This document shows, piece after piece, positions 47,436 to 55,304 of a stretch of DNA of 64,000 nt; position 1 is the first letter of the stretch; every line of letters starts with the position of its first letter. A program made the position numbers and the translations under genes. The DNA is from Thermodesulfobacterium sp. (GTDB taxonomy: Bacteria; Desulfobacterota; Thermodesulfobacteria; Thermodesulfobacteriales; Thermodesulfobacteriaceae): positions 1 to 64,000 of the forward strand of contig JACDNX010000002.1 of assembly GCA_017656385.1 (NCBI GenBank), given 5' to 3'. The notes below the pieces were generated by a model. The model was not told the origin of the DNA. It saw only the letters and a list, made by a program, of their open reading frames with translations, and ran no database searches.

Positions 47436-48972
47436 TGATAAAAAATTTTGTTTATTTAAGGAAGAAGAGGATTTTGAAGAAGTATTAGAGGAGGAAGAAT
47501 GGTTAGATGATGAAGATGGAGAAAGGGGAAAAACTTCAAAAAATAAAAGTGCAGAAGATCCTATTAGGATTTATTTTAAAGAAGTTTTTTCTCACAAACT
47601 TTTAACCAGAGAAGACGAAGTAAGAATAGGAAGAGCTATAGAAGAGAACGAAAAGATAATTCTAAAAGAGGTCCTAAGTTATTACTCTCAGGTTATAAAG
47701 TTTTACCATTTGCTGATCAAAGCAGAGAGAAATAAAAATCTTACTTTACTTTTTAAGGATTATGACAAACTTTTGAAAGAGCCAGAAAAAGCAGAAAATT
47801 GGCTAAAAGAGTTGAAAAAGAATATAAATAAACTGGTTGAAAATTTTAAAAAGAAGAGAAAAGCGAAATTAATAGATAAAATTATAGATTTAATTTATGA
47901 AACAAGACCTACCAAACTTTTGCTTGATGAACTTTCTTGTGAAATACTTGAGAGTTACAAAAAAATTAAGGATTTTTATAAGTTTAAAGAAAGAATCAAA
48001 AAGGACTATTCTCTTAGAGAAAAAACCTTAGAAAAGATTTTTTCCTTTAATGGAAAATCTGATAATGTTGAACGACATTTTAAAAATTTTTCACTGGAGA
48101 AGTTTGAAATAGAGAAGATAAAAAAAGATATTGAGGGATATAACGATTTTTTGAAACAGACAAATGATTATTTTGGAGAACCTGTGGAGAAGATTTATAA
48201 AAGCGGAGAAAGTATATGCAGAGCCTTTCAAGAGATTAGAAAAAATAAAGAAGAGCTGGTAAAAGCTAATCTCAGATTAATAATATCTCTTGCTCGCAAA
48301 TATTCTCCCAAGGGTATGTTTTTGAGCGATCTCATTCAAGAGGGGAACATCGGATTATTAAAGGCTATAGAGAAGTTTGATTATAGGAAGGGGTTCAAAT
48401 TCAGCAGTTATGCTACTTGGTGGATAAGACAGAGTATAACAAGATATTTAGCTGAAAATACAAGGACTATAAGAGTTCCTGTTCATATTATTGAAACAAT
48501 TTATAAGATAAGTAAAATCGTTTCTACGAAATTTTATCAAGAGTATGGAAGAGATCCCACTCTTGACGAGTTGGCCAAGGAAACTGGTCAATCTATAGAA
48601 AAGCTTAACTACATTTTTAAAGTGATGAAACATCCTGTTTCTCTTGAAACAACAGTTGGTGAAGATGATGATGCAACTCTTAGAGATTTTATAGAAGACC
48701 AGAATACTGTTAAACCTGATGAAGCTACTTTTAATATAGCACTTTCAGAAAAGGTTAGAGAACTTTTAAAAACTCTTTCTCCGAGAGAGGAAAAAATTAT
48801 AAGATTAAGATTTGGTATAGGAGAAAAGGAAGCCTGTACTTTGGAAGAAGTAGGAAATAAATTTGGGGTTACCAAAGAGAGAATTAGACAAATTGAAAGT
48901 ATGGCTTTAAGAAAACTTAAACATCCTAACAGAATTAAATTGTTGAAAAATTTTTTAATCTATGGCTCTTAG
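47422..48972 (+). CDS. rpoD: Primary RNA polymerase sigma factor (RpoD/SigA)
   Basis: 516 residues. Acidic N-terminus; region 1.2 (DPIRIYFKEV), a non-conserved insert of about 200 residues, then region 2 (LVKANLRLIISLARKY, DLIQEGNIGLLKAIEKFDYRKGFKFSSYATWWIRQSI), which melts the -10, region 3, and region 4 (LSPREEKIIRLRFGIG ... GVTKERIRQIE), which reads the -35. The TTGACA/TATAAT-like promoters noted in this window fit it. A very strong GGAGGGGGG precedes the ATG. It overlaps dnaG upstream and the siroheme decarboxylase gene downstream by 11 bases, an unusual partner. Confidence 0.97.
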   Translation: MSLHSDKKFCLFKEEEDFEEVLEEEEWLDDEDGERGKTSKNKSAEDPIRIYFKEVFSHKLLTREDEVRIGRAIEENEKIILKEVLSYYSQVIKFYHLLIKAERNKNLTLLFKDYDKLLKEPEKAENWLKELKKNINKLVENFKKKRKAKLIDKIIDLIYETRPTKLLLDELSCEILESYKKIKDFYKFKERIKKDYSLREKTLEKIFSFNGKSDNVERHFKNFSLEKFEIEKIKKDIEGYNDFLKQTNDYFGEPVEKIYKSGESICRAFQEIRKNKEELVKANLRLIISLARKYSPKGMFLSDLIQEGNIGLLKAIEKFDYRKGFKFSSYATWWIRQSITRYLAENTRTIRVPVHIIETIYKISKIVSTKFYQEYGRDPTLDELAKETGQSIEKLNYIFKVMKHPVSLETTVGEDDDATLRDFIEDQNTVKPDEATFNIALSEKVRELLKTLSPREEKIIRLRFGIGEKEACTLEEVGNKFGVTKERIRQIESMALRKLKHPNRIKLLKNFLIYGS

Positions 48973-49975
48973 TGAAGTTTCTGAAACAACTAAAAAAGAA
49001 CTTTTAGATATTGTTCAAAAAAACTTTCCTTTATATACACGTCCTTTTTTGAAAATAGGAGAAAAGTTAAGTTTAGAAGAAGAAAAGGTAATTGAAATCT
49101 TAAAAGAGTTTCAAAAAAAGAAAATTTTGAGGCAAATTTCAGCTATATTTAATCCTTTATTTTTTGGACACAAATCTGCTCTTTTTGCTTTTAAGGTTTC
49201 TCCAGAGAAGCTTGATAAGGCAGTATCAATTATTAATAAACATCCTGGAATAAGTCATAATTATTTAAGAAATCATAGTTATAATCTTTGGTTTATCTTG
49301 GTAACTTTACCAGAGGTAGATCTTCTGGAAGAGGCTAACAGATTAGCTGAGCTTTGCGAAGTAGATGACTTTTTGTATTTACCTGCATTAAGAATTTTTA
49401 GAATCTCTACTGTTTTTGAAGATAAAATTGCAAATTTTGATAAAGATGAGATTATAGATGCTGAGGCTGAAAAATTAAAGTCCGATGAAGTTATCTCAGA
49501 AAAAGACAAAACACTGGTAAAGATGTTACAGGAACCACTACCTTTAATTAAAAAACCATTTAAAAAAATAACAGAATCCCTAAATATTAAAGAGGAAGAG
49601 CTTTTTTTCTGGATAAGGAAGATGAAAGAAAAAGGTGCTTTAAGAAGATTTGGAGCACTTTTAAAGCACAATAAATTGGGTTTTAATATAAATATAATGG
49701 TGGCATGGGAAGTGGAGAAAGAGAAAATGGAATATATTATTGAAGATCTTTCTAAAAATCTTTTTATAACTCACTGCTATGAAAGGAAAACCTATCCCAA
49801 CTGGAGATATAACCTTTATACTATGTGCCATTTCAAAGAAAAGGAAGGAAAAGAAAAGATCTCCTTACTTGCTAAAAAATATGGGATAGAAAATTTTGTC
49901 ATGCTTGAAACCATAAAAGAACTGAAAAAAGTCAGATTGAAACTTTTTTATGATTTAAAAAAGGATGTTACATAG
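48962..49975 (+). CDS. Fused two-domain siroheme decarboxylase (AhbA-AhbB type)
   Basis: 337 residues made of two tandem Lrp-fold siroheme decarboxylase units. The first (about 1-150) has RQISAIFNPLFFGHKSALFAFKV and HNYLRNHSYNLWFILVTLP, which is A/NirD-like. The second (about 180-337) has RRFGALLKHNKLGFNINIMVAWEV and THCYERKTYPNWRYNLYTMCHF, which is B/NirL-like. In Desulfovibrio AhbA and AhbB are separate and form a heterodimer; NirD-NirL fusions are known in some denitrifiers. Product: 12,18-didecarboxysiroheme for heme. ATG 48962 lies within the end of rpoD, so translation is coupled. The 3' end overlaps the convergent TauE gene by 28 bases. Confidence 0.85.
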   Translation: MALSEVSETTKKELLDIVQKNFPLYTRPFLKIGEKLSLEEEKVIEILKEFQKKKILRQISAIFNPLFFGHKSALFAFKVSPEKLDKAVSIINKHPGISHNYLRNHSYNLWFILVTLPEVDLLEEANRLAELCEVDDFLYLPALRIFRISTVFEDKIANFDKDEIIDAEAEKLKSDEVISEKDKTLVKMLQEPLPLIKKPFKKITESLNIKEEELFFWIRKMKEKGALRRFGALLKHNKLGFNINIMVAWEVEKEKMEYIIEDLSKNLFITHCYERKTYPNWRYNLYTMCHFKEKEGKEKISLLAKKYGIENFVMLETIKELKKVRLKLFYDLKKDVT

Positions 49976-50826
49976 TTATAACCTATAAAAAGAACACCAG
50001 CTGTAATTATAATTCTTATTAATTTTTGAGGCATGTATTTTTGAAGTCTTGCACCACAAAAAAGACCTAAAGCACCACCTATTCCTAAAAATAGTCCTAA
50101 TAACCAATCTGGCTGATGCCCACCTAAGGTAAAAATGATTACTCCTACTATAGAAGTTATGCAGGTTCCTGCCAGTGTTGCCCCTGCAAAAACATAGGCT
50201 GGGAGTCTAAAAAAAGCAAGAAGTATAGGAGCCATCAAAGCCCCACCTCCAATTCCATAAATACCTCCTATTGTGCCTATGAAAAGAGCCAGTAATGTAA
50301 TAAAAAAAGAATTTAGCTCAAATACTTTTCCAGAGTATACAAATTTTAATTTTTTCCAGTTAAAGGTTAGTGTTTGGGGAGGATCAGAAGAAAATTTAAT
50401 CTCTTTTTTAACTGCAAAAATTTCGTAAACCAATCTTGTAGCGATACTTAAAAGCACTAAACCTACTAATAGTTTAAATTTTTTTAGTTCATTAAAAAAA
50501 AGGATTCTTAGAAAATAGCCCACGATTACACCAGGAAGAGTCCCTAAAATGATTACTAAAGTTAGAGGAAAAAAGAACCTTTTTTCTTTCCAGTATCTGT
50601 AAACACCAAAGGGAATAGAAAAGACATTATAAAGATGATTGGTTGCACTTACAGAAGGTGTGGTAAATCCCAGAACACTTACTTGAAAGGGAAGAAGTAA
50701 AAAAGCACCACTTACTCCTCCAGAAGCACATAAAAAAGCAATAAAAAAACTAACTAATGGAGGTATTAAAATAGAAGTAGTAACTCCTGAAATAGGAAAA
50801 GTAATAGTAAAAGGGAATTCAATCAT
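49948..50826 (-). CDS. TauE/SafE-family membrane transporter
   Basis: 292 residues with about eight hydrophobic helices. Two TauE/SafE repeats can be seen: the first with FLCASGGVSGAFLLLPF, the second with GTIGGIYGIGGGALMAPILL, each with the Gly-rich motif of this family. Members export sulfite, sulfoacetate or related anions, or import sulfur compounds; the substrate here is unknown. In a sulfur-metabolising anaerobe a sulfur oxyanion is plausible. It starts one base from the M48 gene and is probably in its transcript. Confidence 0.85.
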   Translation of the reverse strand: MIEFPFTITFPISGVTTSILIPPLVSFFIAFLCASGGVSGAFLLLPFQVSVLGFTTPSVSATNHLYNVFSIPFGVYRYWKEKRFFFPLTLVIILGTLPGVIVGYFLRILFFNELKKFKLLVGLVLLSIATRLVYEIFAVKKEIKFSSDPPQTLTFNWKKLKFVYSGKVFELNSFFITLLALFIGTIGGIYGIGGGALMAPILLAFFRLPAYVFAGATLAGTCITSIVGVIIFTLGGHQPDWLLGLFLGIGGALGLFCGARLQKYMPQKLIRIIITAGVLFIGYNYVTSFFKS

Positions 50827-50827
50827 T

Positions 50828-52096
50828 TTATATTTTTAACTTATTATATCTGTAATAACAGTCTTTATACCAGGTCTCATTTTTTGGTCCGAGCTCTAAA
50901 GCTTTTTCATAATTTTTAAAAGCTAAATTAAGACTCCTTTTTTCTTCATAGATTCTTCCTGTATAATAGTAGGAAATTCCATTAAAAGGAATTAAAGATT
51001 TTGCCTTTTCAAAAAATTTTAAGGAAGTTCCAAAATTTTTAAGTTTGAAATTGATTATTCCTGCGAGTATGTTAGCAGTAAAAAAATCAGGATCATATTT
51101 GATAGCAGAATTTATATAATTTTTAGCTGTAGTCAGATTATTTTCTTTCATTTCTATTTCAGCTAAATAAATCAGAGCAATAGTATTTTGGGGGTAAAGC
51201 TTTAAAGCTTTTTTAAAGTAATTTTTTGCTTCATTCAAGTTTCTTTCTTTATAAGCCTTCTTACCTTTTTCCACATAATTGTAAGACTCTTCAGTTTTAA
51301 GAATAAGATTTTTAACTGTGTGAAATTTTTGAGTATCCTTTATAAGAATGCCAGTTGGTTTGAAAGTAGCAATGTATCTTTTGGTTTCTTTTATTCTTGA
51401 TTCTGGTAAAGGATGAGTTGAGAGCCATTCAGGAGGTCTTTTTTTCTCCATTTTTTTAAATTTTTCAAAAACTTCTATCATTCCCTGAGGGGAATAGCCA
51501 GCTTTGAAGGCATAGAGAAATCCATATCTATCTGCTTCTCTTTCCTGGTCTCTGCTGAATTTAAGAGTTAAAAGAGAAGCTGAAATCTGTCCAAGTTGAA
51601 GGAGTATCTCACCGGTTAGATCTTGCGGAACAAGCAGGCTTCCTATTTGTAAGAGAATACTTAATGCTAATTGCTTTTCCAAAAACTTTACATGATGTCT
51701 TGCATTGATATGTCCTAATTCATGAGCAAGAACTCCTGCCAGCTGACTTTCGTTATCAAGTTGTAAAAAGAGTCCTCTTGTGATTACTACAGGACCTCCT
51801 GGTAATGCAAAGGCATTTACAATACCTGAGTTTACTACATAAAATTTATAAGGAACTTTTCTTTCTGTAATCTTGGCAATTTTTAAGCCCAAATAGTTAA
51901 CATATTTTTGAACTTCTTTTTCTGGATAAAGCCCTTCAAACTTATCGATGTAAGAGGGAATATAAAGTTTACCGAGCTCTACTTCTCTTTCTTCTGATAT
52001 AAGAGTGAAAACCGGTTTATTAGAATTAGAGGTTGTGCAACTGCTTATGAAGAAAAAAATTAAAAACCAAAAAATTAGAAGTTTAATAGTTTTCAT
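50828..52096 (-). CDS. M48 zinc metalloprotease lipoprotein with TPR repeats (BepA-like)
   Basis: 422 residues. A lipoprotein signal ends at Cys20 (FISSC). The peptidase M48 domain has HELGH at 125-129 (zinc His and catalytic Glu) and the third ligand in DQEREADRYG. The C-terminal half (from about 265) holds TPR-like repeats (AKNYFKKALKLYPQN, TAKNYINSAIKYDPD, ALELGP). This is the architecture of BepA/YfgC, which handles outer-membrane protein assembly, LptD folding and degradation of stalled proteins in the periplasm. Outer-membrane anchoring is likely from the lipobox. Confidence 0.88.
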   Translation of the reverse strand: MKTIKLLIFWFLIFFFISSCTTSNSNKPVFTLISEEREVELGKLYIPSYIDKFEGLYPEKEVQKYVNYLGLKIAKITERKVPYKFYVVNSGIVNAFALPGGPVVITRGLFLQLDNESQLAGVLAHELGHINARHHVKFLEKQLALSILLQIGSLLVPQDLTGEILLQLGQISASLLTLKFSRDQEREADRYGFLYAFKAGYSPQGMIEVFEKFKKMEKKRPPEWLSTHPLPESRIKETKRYIATFKPTGILIKDTQKFHTVKNLILKTEESYNYVEKGKKAYKERNLNEAKNYFKKALKLYPQNTIALIYLAEIEMKENNLTTAKNYINSAIKYDPDFFTANILAGIINFKLKNFGTSLKFFEKAKSLIPFNGISYYYTGRIYEEKRSLNLAFKNYEKALELGPKNETWYKDCYYRYNKLKI

Positions 52097-52177
52097 AAGC
52101 AGTTATGAGGTTATTATATATAGAAAGAATTAAAAGATGTCAAGTTAAAATCTTTCAAATAAGGGGGTGATCAGTTT

Positions 52178-52639
52178 ATGAAATTATATTTGGTTCAACA
52201 TGGAGTTCCCAAATCAGAGTCTGAAGATCCTCAAAAACCTCTTTCTGAGGTTGGTAAAATGGAAGTTGAAAAGGTAGCACAGGCACTGAAAAGAGCAGGA
52301 ATTAAAGTTACCAACATTTTTCATTCTGGAAAACTGAGAGCAAAACAAACGGCAGAGATTATAGGTGATTATTTAAATCCTTCAGGAGGGATATTGGAAG
52401 CAGAGGGACTAAAACCACTTGATCCTCCTGAAATATGGGCAAATAAACTATCTGATTTTAAGGATCCTATTATGTTAGTTGGGCATTTGCCTCATCTTCA
52501 AAAACTGTGTTCCGTGCTTGTTATTCAGGATGCAGAGAAACCCGTTATCAAATTCAGGCAGGGAGGAGTGGTAGCTCTTGAGAAAGATGATAAAGGAAAC
52601 TGGATTATTTCATGGTTAGTTTATCCAGATTTCCTGTAA
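52178..52639 (+). CDS. SixA-like histidine phosphatase
   Basis: 153 residues of the histidine phosphatase superfamily. The catalytic motif reads LVQHG with H8; most members have RHG, and Gln is a variant I associate with some SixA relatives. R54 in SGKLRAKQTAE and the second His, H103 in VGHLP, are in place. SixA proteins dephosphorylate phosphohistidine, for example on phosphotransferase or phosphorelay proteins. An AAGGGGGTGATC ribosome site lies upstream. Monocistronic in appearance, followed by tRNA genes. Confidence 0.82.
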   Translation: MKLYLVQHGVPKSESEDPQKPLSEVGKMEVEKVAQALKRAGIKVTNIFHSGKLRAKQTAEIIGDYLNPSGGILEAEGLKPLDPPEIWANKLSDFKDPIMLVGHLPHLQKLCSVLVIQDAEKPVIKFRQGGVVALEKDDKGNWIISWLVYPDFL

Positions 52640-52707
52640 TACATTATGTTATGTAATGCTTGACAAAAGCAAAAATTAGGTTAATTTTAATTTTTAAAAT
52701 AAAGGAT

Positions 52708-52779
52708 GGGCGGATAGCTCAGGGGGAGAGCATCGGCCTTACAAGCCGGGGGTCAGAGGTTCAAATCCTCTTCCGCCCA
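52708..52779 (+). tRNA. tRNA-Val (anticodon TAC)
   Basis: GGGCGGA/TCCGCCC acceptor stem, GCTC/GAGC D arm, anticodon loop CTTACAA (anticodon TAC), T arm AGAGG-TTCAAAT-CCTCT. Discriminator A; CCA is not encoded. A TTGACA at 52660-52665, with an AT-rich -10 region, is a possible promoter. Confidence 0.95.
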
Positions 52780-52823
52780 TTTGTAATTTTTTAAATTTGC
52801 ATTATAATTTTTCTTAATAAAAA

Positions 52824-52898
52824 GGGGCTGTAGCTCAGCACGGTTAGAGCGCCTGCCTGTCACGCAGGAGGCCGCGGGTTCAAGTCCCGTCAGCCCCG
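52824..52898 (+). tRNA. tRNA-Asp (anticodon GTC)
   Basis: GGGGCTG/CAGCCCC acceptor stem, D arm, anticodon stem CCTGC/GCAGG with loop CTGTCAC (anticodon GTC), T arm GCGGG-TTCAAGT-CCCGT. Discriminator G, followed directly by genomic CCA (52899-52901), unlike the Val and Asn genes. It is 44 bases after tRNA-Val and probably co-transcribed with it. Confidence 0.95.
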
Positions 52899-52916
52899 CC
52901 ATTTTGCTTATTCTAT

Positions 52917-53720
52917 ATGAATGACTTGACCTTTTCTCTTAAAAAGTTTTTCCTATTCCTTCTTTATCCATCAAGTTTAATTTTCATTTTTTTTCTTCTT
53001 GTTTCTATTTATGTAATTCTTGAAAAAAGAAAAGGCAGAAGAAGATTTTTACTTTTTCTTGCTATTTTCATTTATTATCTTTCTTCCACTCCTTTTTTAC
53101 CTTATTTCCTTTTAAAACAGCTTGAAGAAAATTACAGCCCCCCTCCAGAGGAAAAAATAGTTGAGGTAAAAAAAGTAGTTGTTCTTACAGGGAGAATTTA
53201 CGGAGAAGAGACTCTTAGCTTGGAAGAAAGATTTAGCAGAGAAACTCTGGTCAGATTTTTGAAAGCTTTAGAATTAAAAAGACAATATCCAGACAAAGAA
53301 ATAATACTTCTGGGTGGTTCTTATGAGGACAAAAATAATAGAGGAGCAACATATCTTAAAATAATGGCTGAAAAGTTTGGGTTCAAGGTTAAGGCAATTG
53401 ATACTCCGCTTGATACTATTACCAGTGCAAGAGTATTAAAAGAGTATTTTTTAAAAGAAAGCAAAAAAACTGATACTCCTTTCTTACTTTTAACATCCGC
53501 CTATCATCTGCCGAGAGCTCTTTATCTTTTCAAAAAAGAAGGATTGACTCCTATCCCTTACCCTGCTAATTATTCCTATAAACTTTGCAAACCTTCTTTA
53601 AGTATATGGAAACTCTTACCCCATGATTTATATATTGATTTGACTAATAGAGCAACCCATGAATATCTTGCTTTAGCTTTTTACAAGCTGAAGTATTTTG
53701 TTTTGGGAATAGTAAAATGA
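52917..53720 (+). CDS. YdcF/ElyC-family (DUF218) membrane protein
   Basis: 267 residues. Two hydrophobic helices in the first 70 residues are followed by a DUF218 domain: VVVLTGRIYG (start of the Rossmann-like core), LLGGSYEDKNNRG, TITSARVLKEYF and LLTSAYHLPRALYLFKKEGL, the last being the family's most conserved segment. ElyC of E. coli affects peptidoglycan and the undecaprenyl carrier; the biochemical role is uncertain. The ATG is 16 bases after the tRNA-Asp CCA and lacks a ribosome site. Ends overlapping gmhA by four bases. Confidence 0.85.
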   Translation: MNDLTFSLKKFFLFLLYPSSLIFIFFLLVSIYVILEKRKGRRRFLLFLAIFIYYLSSTPFLPYFLLKQLEENYSPPPEEKIVEVKKVVVLTGRIYGEETLSLEERFSRETLVRFLKALELKRQYPDKEIILLGGSYEDKNNRGATYLKIMAEKFGFKVKAIDTPLDTITSARVLKEYFLKESKKTDTPFLLLTSAYHLPRALYLFKKEGLTPIPYPANYSYKLCKPSLSIWKLLPHDLYIDLTNRATHEYLALAFYKLKYFVLGIVK

Positions 53721-54304
53721 AAAAGTCCCAGCTGAAAGAAAGAATTTTTGAGATTTCCGAATCTTCAAGGGAGGTTCAAAAAGCTTTTATTGAAATCGAA
53801 AGTGAAAAAATCATGGAAGTGGTTTATCTTGCTAAAAAGGTTATTTCTAAAAACGGTAAAATTCTCATTTTTGGAAATGGTGGAAGTGCAGCTGATGCTC
53901 AGCATCTTGCAGCTGAGCTTGTCAATCGGTTTAAAAAAGAAAGATCGCCAATGCCTGCTATAGCCTTAACCACAGATACTTCTATTTTAACTGCTGTAGC
54001 CAATGATTATGATTTTTCCGAAGTCTTTTCCAAGCAGATTTTAGCTCTTGGTAAAAAGGGAGACATAGCTCTTGGGATAAGTACAAGTGGAAAGTCTGTC
54101 AATGTAATATCTGCACTCAAAGTAGCTAAAAAACTGGGTATGCACACTGTAGGACTCAGCGGTGGAGACGGAGGCTTGATGAAGGAGCTCTGTGATTATT
54201 TAATTTTAGTTCCCAGTTATGAAACTCCTCGTATTCAGGAAGGTCATCTTTTATTTTTGCATATTTTTTCAGAGCTTTTAGAAGAGCTTATTTTCCAAGA
54301 ATAG
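53717..54304 (+). CDS. gmhA: Phosphoheptose isomerase
   Basis: 195 residues; sedoheptulose 7-phosphate to D-glycero-manno-heptose 7-phosphate, the first step of LPS inner-core heptose. A SIS domain with FGNGGSAADAQHLAAELVNRF (about 51-71), TTDTSILTAVANDY and GISTSGKSVNVI is diagnostic; the C-terminal IQEGHLLFLHI carries conserved active-site residues. This supports an LPS-bearing outer membrane. Overlaps the DUF218 gene by ATGA and is followed by tsaD after one base. Confidence 0.94.
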   Translation: MKKSQLKERIFEISESSREVQKAFIEIESEKIMEVVYLAKKVISKNGKILIFGNGGSAADAQHLAAELVNRFKKERSPMPAIALTTDTSILTAVANDYDFSEVFSKQILALGKKGDIALGISTSGKSVNVISALKVAKKLGMHTVGLSGGDGGLMKELCDYLILVPSYETPRIQEGHLLFLHIFSELLEELIFQE

Positions 54305-54305
54305 T

Positions 54306-55304
54306 ATGCTTCTTGCAATAGAAACTTCCTGTGATGAAACAGGGGTCGCCCTTTTTTCTGAAGAAGGAAAATTAATAAAGCATCTTCTTTATTCTCAAGT
54401 AGCTATTCATTCTCCATTTGGAGGAATAGTTCCTGAAATTGCCTCCCGCAAACAATTGGAAATTTTAATGCCTTTAATAAAAGGATTGCTAAAAGAGGTA
54501 GAAGTTTCTATTAAGGAGCTAAGGTGTGTATGTGCAACCTTTGGTCCAGGATTGATAGGTTCTCTTTTAGTTGGAGTTTCCTTGGCTAAGGCTTTAAGTT
54601 TTGCTTTAAAAATCCCTCTTGTTGCAGTTGATCATCTGCAGGCTCATCTTTTTTCCATATTTCTGGAAAAAGAAATTGAATTTCCTTATATAGGACTTCT
54701 TGTATCTGGAGGGCATACCGCTCTTTTCTTGGTAAATTCTTGGGAAAATTACGAACTTTTGGGACACACAAGAGATGATGCCGCTGGAGAGGCTTTTGAT
54801 AAAGTAGCTAAACTTCTTAATCTTTCTTATCCCGGAGGACCAGTAATTAGTAAACTTGCAGAAAAAGGAAATAGAAAAGCTATAATTTTTCCAAGACCAC
54901 TTTTAGAAGAAAATAACTTTGATTTTAGTTTTTCGGGGCTAAAAACAGCAGTTTTAAATTATATAAGAACAAACCCTAACTTTAAAACCGAAGATGTATG
55001 TGCAAGTTTTGAAGAAGCAGTCTGTGAAGTGTTGATAGAAAAGACTTTCAAAGCAGCAGAAAAGTTTAAAATACCGCGTATTATTGTTGCAGGAGGAGTA
55101 GCCTCAAATAAAAGATTGAGAGAACTCTTTTATGAAAAGACAAAAGTTAAAGGATTTGAGATTTATTTTCCTTCTCCTGAGTTTTGTACTGACAATGCCG
55201 CTATGGTGGGAATTGTTGGATACTATAAATGGAAAAAAGGATTATGGGATAACTTAGAAAAAGAAGCTTACGCTAGAGCTATTTTTAAAAAAATTAAACT
55301 CTAA
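54306..55304 (+). CDS. tsaD: tRNA N6-threonylcarbamoyladenosine synthase subunit TsaD
   Basis: 332 residues; with TsaB and TsaE it transfers the threonylcarbamoyl group to A37 of ANN-reading tRNAs. IETSCDETGVAL is the N-terminal signature; the metal-binding H110 and H114 (VDHLQAHLF) and the LLVSGGHTAL and GGVASNKRLRE motifs are present. The tRNA-Asn in this window is one expected substrate. Begins one base after gmhA; convergent with the regulator gene, overlapping by four bases. Confidence 0.96.
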   Translation: MLLAIETSCDETGVALFSEEGKLIKHLLYSQVAIHSPFGGIVPEIASRKQLEILMPLIKGLLKEVEVSIKELRCVCATFGPGLIGSLLVGVSLAKALSFALKIPLVAVDHLQAHLFSIFLEKEIEFPYIGLLVSGGHTALFLVNSWENYELLGHTRDDAAGEAFDKVAKLLNLSYPGGPVISKLAEKGNRKAIIFPRPLLEENNFDFSFSGLKTAVLNYIRTNPNFKTEDVCASFEEAVCEVLIEKTFKAAEKFKIPRIIVAGGVASNKRLRELFYEKTKVKGFEIYFPSPEFCTDNAAMVGIVGYYKWKKGLWDNLEKEAYARAIFKKIKL

